Positions 52,341 through 53,316 of a stretch of DNA of 53,316 bases are shown here, piece by piece. Numbering within the stretch: the stretch's first letter is position 1; every line of letters begins with the position of its first letter. Source of the DNA: Erysipelotrichaceae bacterium (GTDB lineage: Bacteria > Bacillota_I > Bacilli_A > RFN20 > CAG-826); assembly GCA_022777645.1 (NCBI GenBank), contig JALFFX010000059.1, positions 1-53,316 on the forward strand, in the 5' to 3' direction. The notes beneath the pieces were generated by a model. The model made no database searches. It worked only from the letters and a program-made list of their open reading frames with translations, and was not told the origin of the DNA. The position numbers were made by a program, and so were the translations under genes.

Positions 52341-53316
52341 ATCACATTACAATTATTTAATTATCGGAGCCGGTTTATACGGCTCCGTTTTGGCATACGA
52401 GTTAAATAAACGTGGCTATAAAGTTCTCGTTGTCGAAAAGAAAAATCACATTGCCGGAAATATTTATACCGAAAAGAAAGAAAATATCGATGTTCATGTT
52501 TACGGCGCCCACATATTCCACACATCAAATAAGATGATTTGGGAATATGTAAATAATTTTGTCGAATTCATCCCATTTATCAATTCGCCTATTGCTAATT
52601 ATAAAGGTGAACTTTATAACATGCCTTTCAACATGAATACATTTAGCAAAATGTTTGAAGGTGTTATAACACCAAGCGATGCAAAAAGAAGAATCGAAGA
52701 CGAAATTAAAGCTGCCAATATTAAAGAAATCAAAAATTTAGAAGATCAAGCCATTTCTTTAGTAGGCACGACAGTATATGAAAAATTGATCAAAGGTTAT
52801 ACAGCAAAACAATGGGGCAAGTCTTGCGATGAACTTCCATCATTTATCATCAAACGATTACCACTTCGCTTTACTTTTGATAACAATTATTTCAATGACG
52901 ATTACCAAGGTATTCCAAAAGATGGTTATACCAAATTGGTAGAAGGTATGCTCAAAGATATCGAAGTAGTATTAAATACTGATTATTTCGAACATAAGGA
53001 TGAATTAAATGCGTTAGCAGATAAAATCATCTTTACTGGTCCAATTGATCAATTGTTCGATTATAAATACGGACATCTTGAATATCGAAGTGTGCGCTTT
53101 GAAAACGAACTTCTTGATGAAGAGAATCATCAAGGCGTCGCCGTTGTTAATTACACCGATCGAGAAACACCATACACAAGAATTATTGAACATAAACACT
53201 TCAATAAATTCAATAAATCAGAAAAAACAATTATTTCCAAAGAATATCCACTTCCTGCCAGTGAAACAAGTGAACCATATTATCCAATCAATGATGATAG
53301 AAATATGAATCTTGTT
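52327..53316 (+). CDS. glf: UDP-galactopyranose mutase, 3' end outside window
   Basis: The ORF track misses this gene because it runs off the right edge; 330 codons are visible. Glf is a flavoenzyme converting UDP-galactopyranose to the furanose form. GAGLYGSVLAYEL is the FAD loop, with YGAHIFHTSN, YTAKQWGKSCDELP and SEPYYPIND typical of the active site. The start ATG at 52327 overlaps the upstream gene by 14 bases, with AAGGTG 13 bases upstream (weak). About 40-50 residues should be missing from the C-terminus. It predicts galactofuranose in the cell-surface glycan. Confidence 0.95.
   Translation, partial: MKLNKSHYNYLIIGAGLYGSVLAYELNKRGYKVLVVEKKNHIAGNIYTEKKENIDVHVYGAHIFHTSNKMIWEYVNNFVEFIPFINSPIANYKGELYNMPFNMNTFSKMFEGVITPSDAKRRIEDEIKAANIKEIKNLEDQAISLVGTTVYEKLIKGYTAKQWGKSCDELPSFIIKRLPLRFTFDNNYFNDDYQGIPKDGYTKLVEGMLKDIEVVLNTDYFEHKDELNALADKIIFTGPIDQLFDYKYGHLEYRSVRFENELLDEENHQGVAVVNYTDRETPYTRIIEHKHFNKFNKSEKTIISKEYPLPASETSEPYYPINDDRNMNLV

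Noticed and set aside
53045-53308. Plus-strand 87-residue ORF at the right end
   Set aside because: It is out of frame within glf, whose motifs and codon pattern continue to the window edge.
1-53316. Mollicutes genetic code (TGA = Trp)
   Set aside because: Several full-length genes end in TGA at family-typical lengths, and conserved Trp positions use TGG.

Overview
The window is AT-rich, compactly organised bacterial DNA from a low-GC Gram-positive of the Bacilli/Mollicutes-related group, probably an uncultured gut lineage such as RF39 or an Acholeplasma/Erysipelotrichia relative. That placement is inferred from gene content and gene order; I could not run a phylogeny. TGA is used as a stop codon (for example at the ends of dnaD and of the 617-2698 ABC gene) and Trp is read from TGG, so the genetic code is the ordinary bacterial one. 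Several blocks keep the gene order known from Bacillus subtilis: pgsA-cinA-recA-rny-ymdB-miaB-ylbF/ymcA, gpsB-rnpB, dnaD-nth next to recU, and prsA-hit-yhaM.

Region by region. 1-2.7 kb: two consecutive MacB/LolD-type ABC transporter genes, the second running off the left edge. 2.7-9.5 kb: a minus-strand run of rny, ymdB, miaB, a YlbF/YmcA-family gene, miaA, fhs and a DUF951 gene (RNA decay, tRNA modification, one-carbon metabolism). 9.7-12.7 kb: gpsB, RNase P RNA, pgsA, the C-terminal domain of cinA, recA. 12.7-14.1 kb: an accessory DUF4143 AAA ATPase flanked by short tandem repeats. 14.3-20.2 kb: a DEDDh exonuclease and recU on plus; nth, dnaD, a short CCA-transferase-like gene, HU, der, cmk and a small membrane protein on minus. 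20.3-22.2 kb: ferredoxin, and ribU under an FMN riboswitch. 22.2-28.6 kb: sufCDSUB followed by mnmG and rsmG. 28.8-32.8 kb: two large lipoproteins (PrsA-like foldase and a diverged partner) and a HIT protein. 32.8-38.2 kb: gpsA, yhaM, recX, a GT4 glycosyltransferase and a YbhN/MprF-type membrane protein. 38.3-44.1 kb: an MgtC-family protein, an SDR enzyme, a four-gene tandem array of small lipoproteins, and a CDF-type transporter. 44.1-53.3 kb: a surface-polysaccharide region.

The polysaccharide region holds, on minus, an HTH-fused CapE-like dehydratase, CapG-like 2-epimerase and CapF-like reductase (together the three steps from UDP-GlcNAc to UDP-N-acetyl-L-fucosamine). Divergent on plus are a GT2 glycosyltransferase, a GH3 beta-glycosidase, a GtrA-like membrane protein and UDP-galactopyranose mutase (cut by the right edge). 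This predicts a cell-surface glycan using FucNAc and galactofuranose.

The features most worth attention are: the ABAB lipoprotein array, which looks like duplication of a two-gene unit with its own terminators; the helix-turn-helix domain fused to CapE together with inverted repeats at its own promoter; a GH3 enzyme with a C-terminal extension inside a polysaccharide operon; the half-length CCA transferase; the two palindromes upstream of suf; and a readable translational switch in the ribU leader. I saw no tRNA, CRISPR array, intact transposase, prophage or replication origin.
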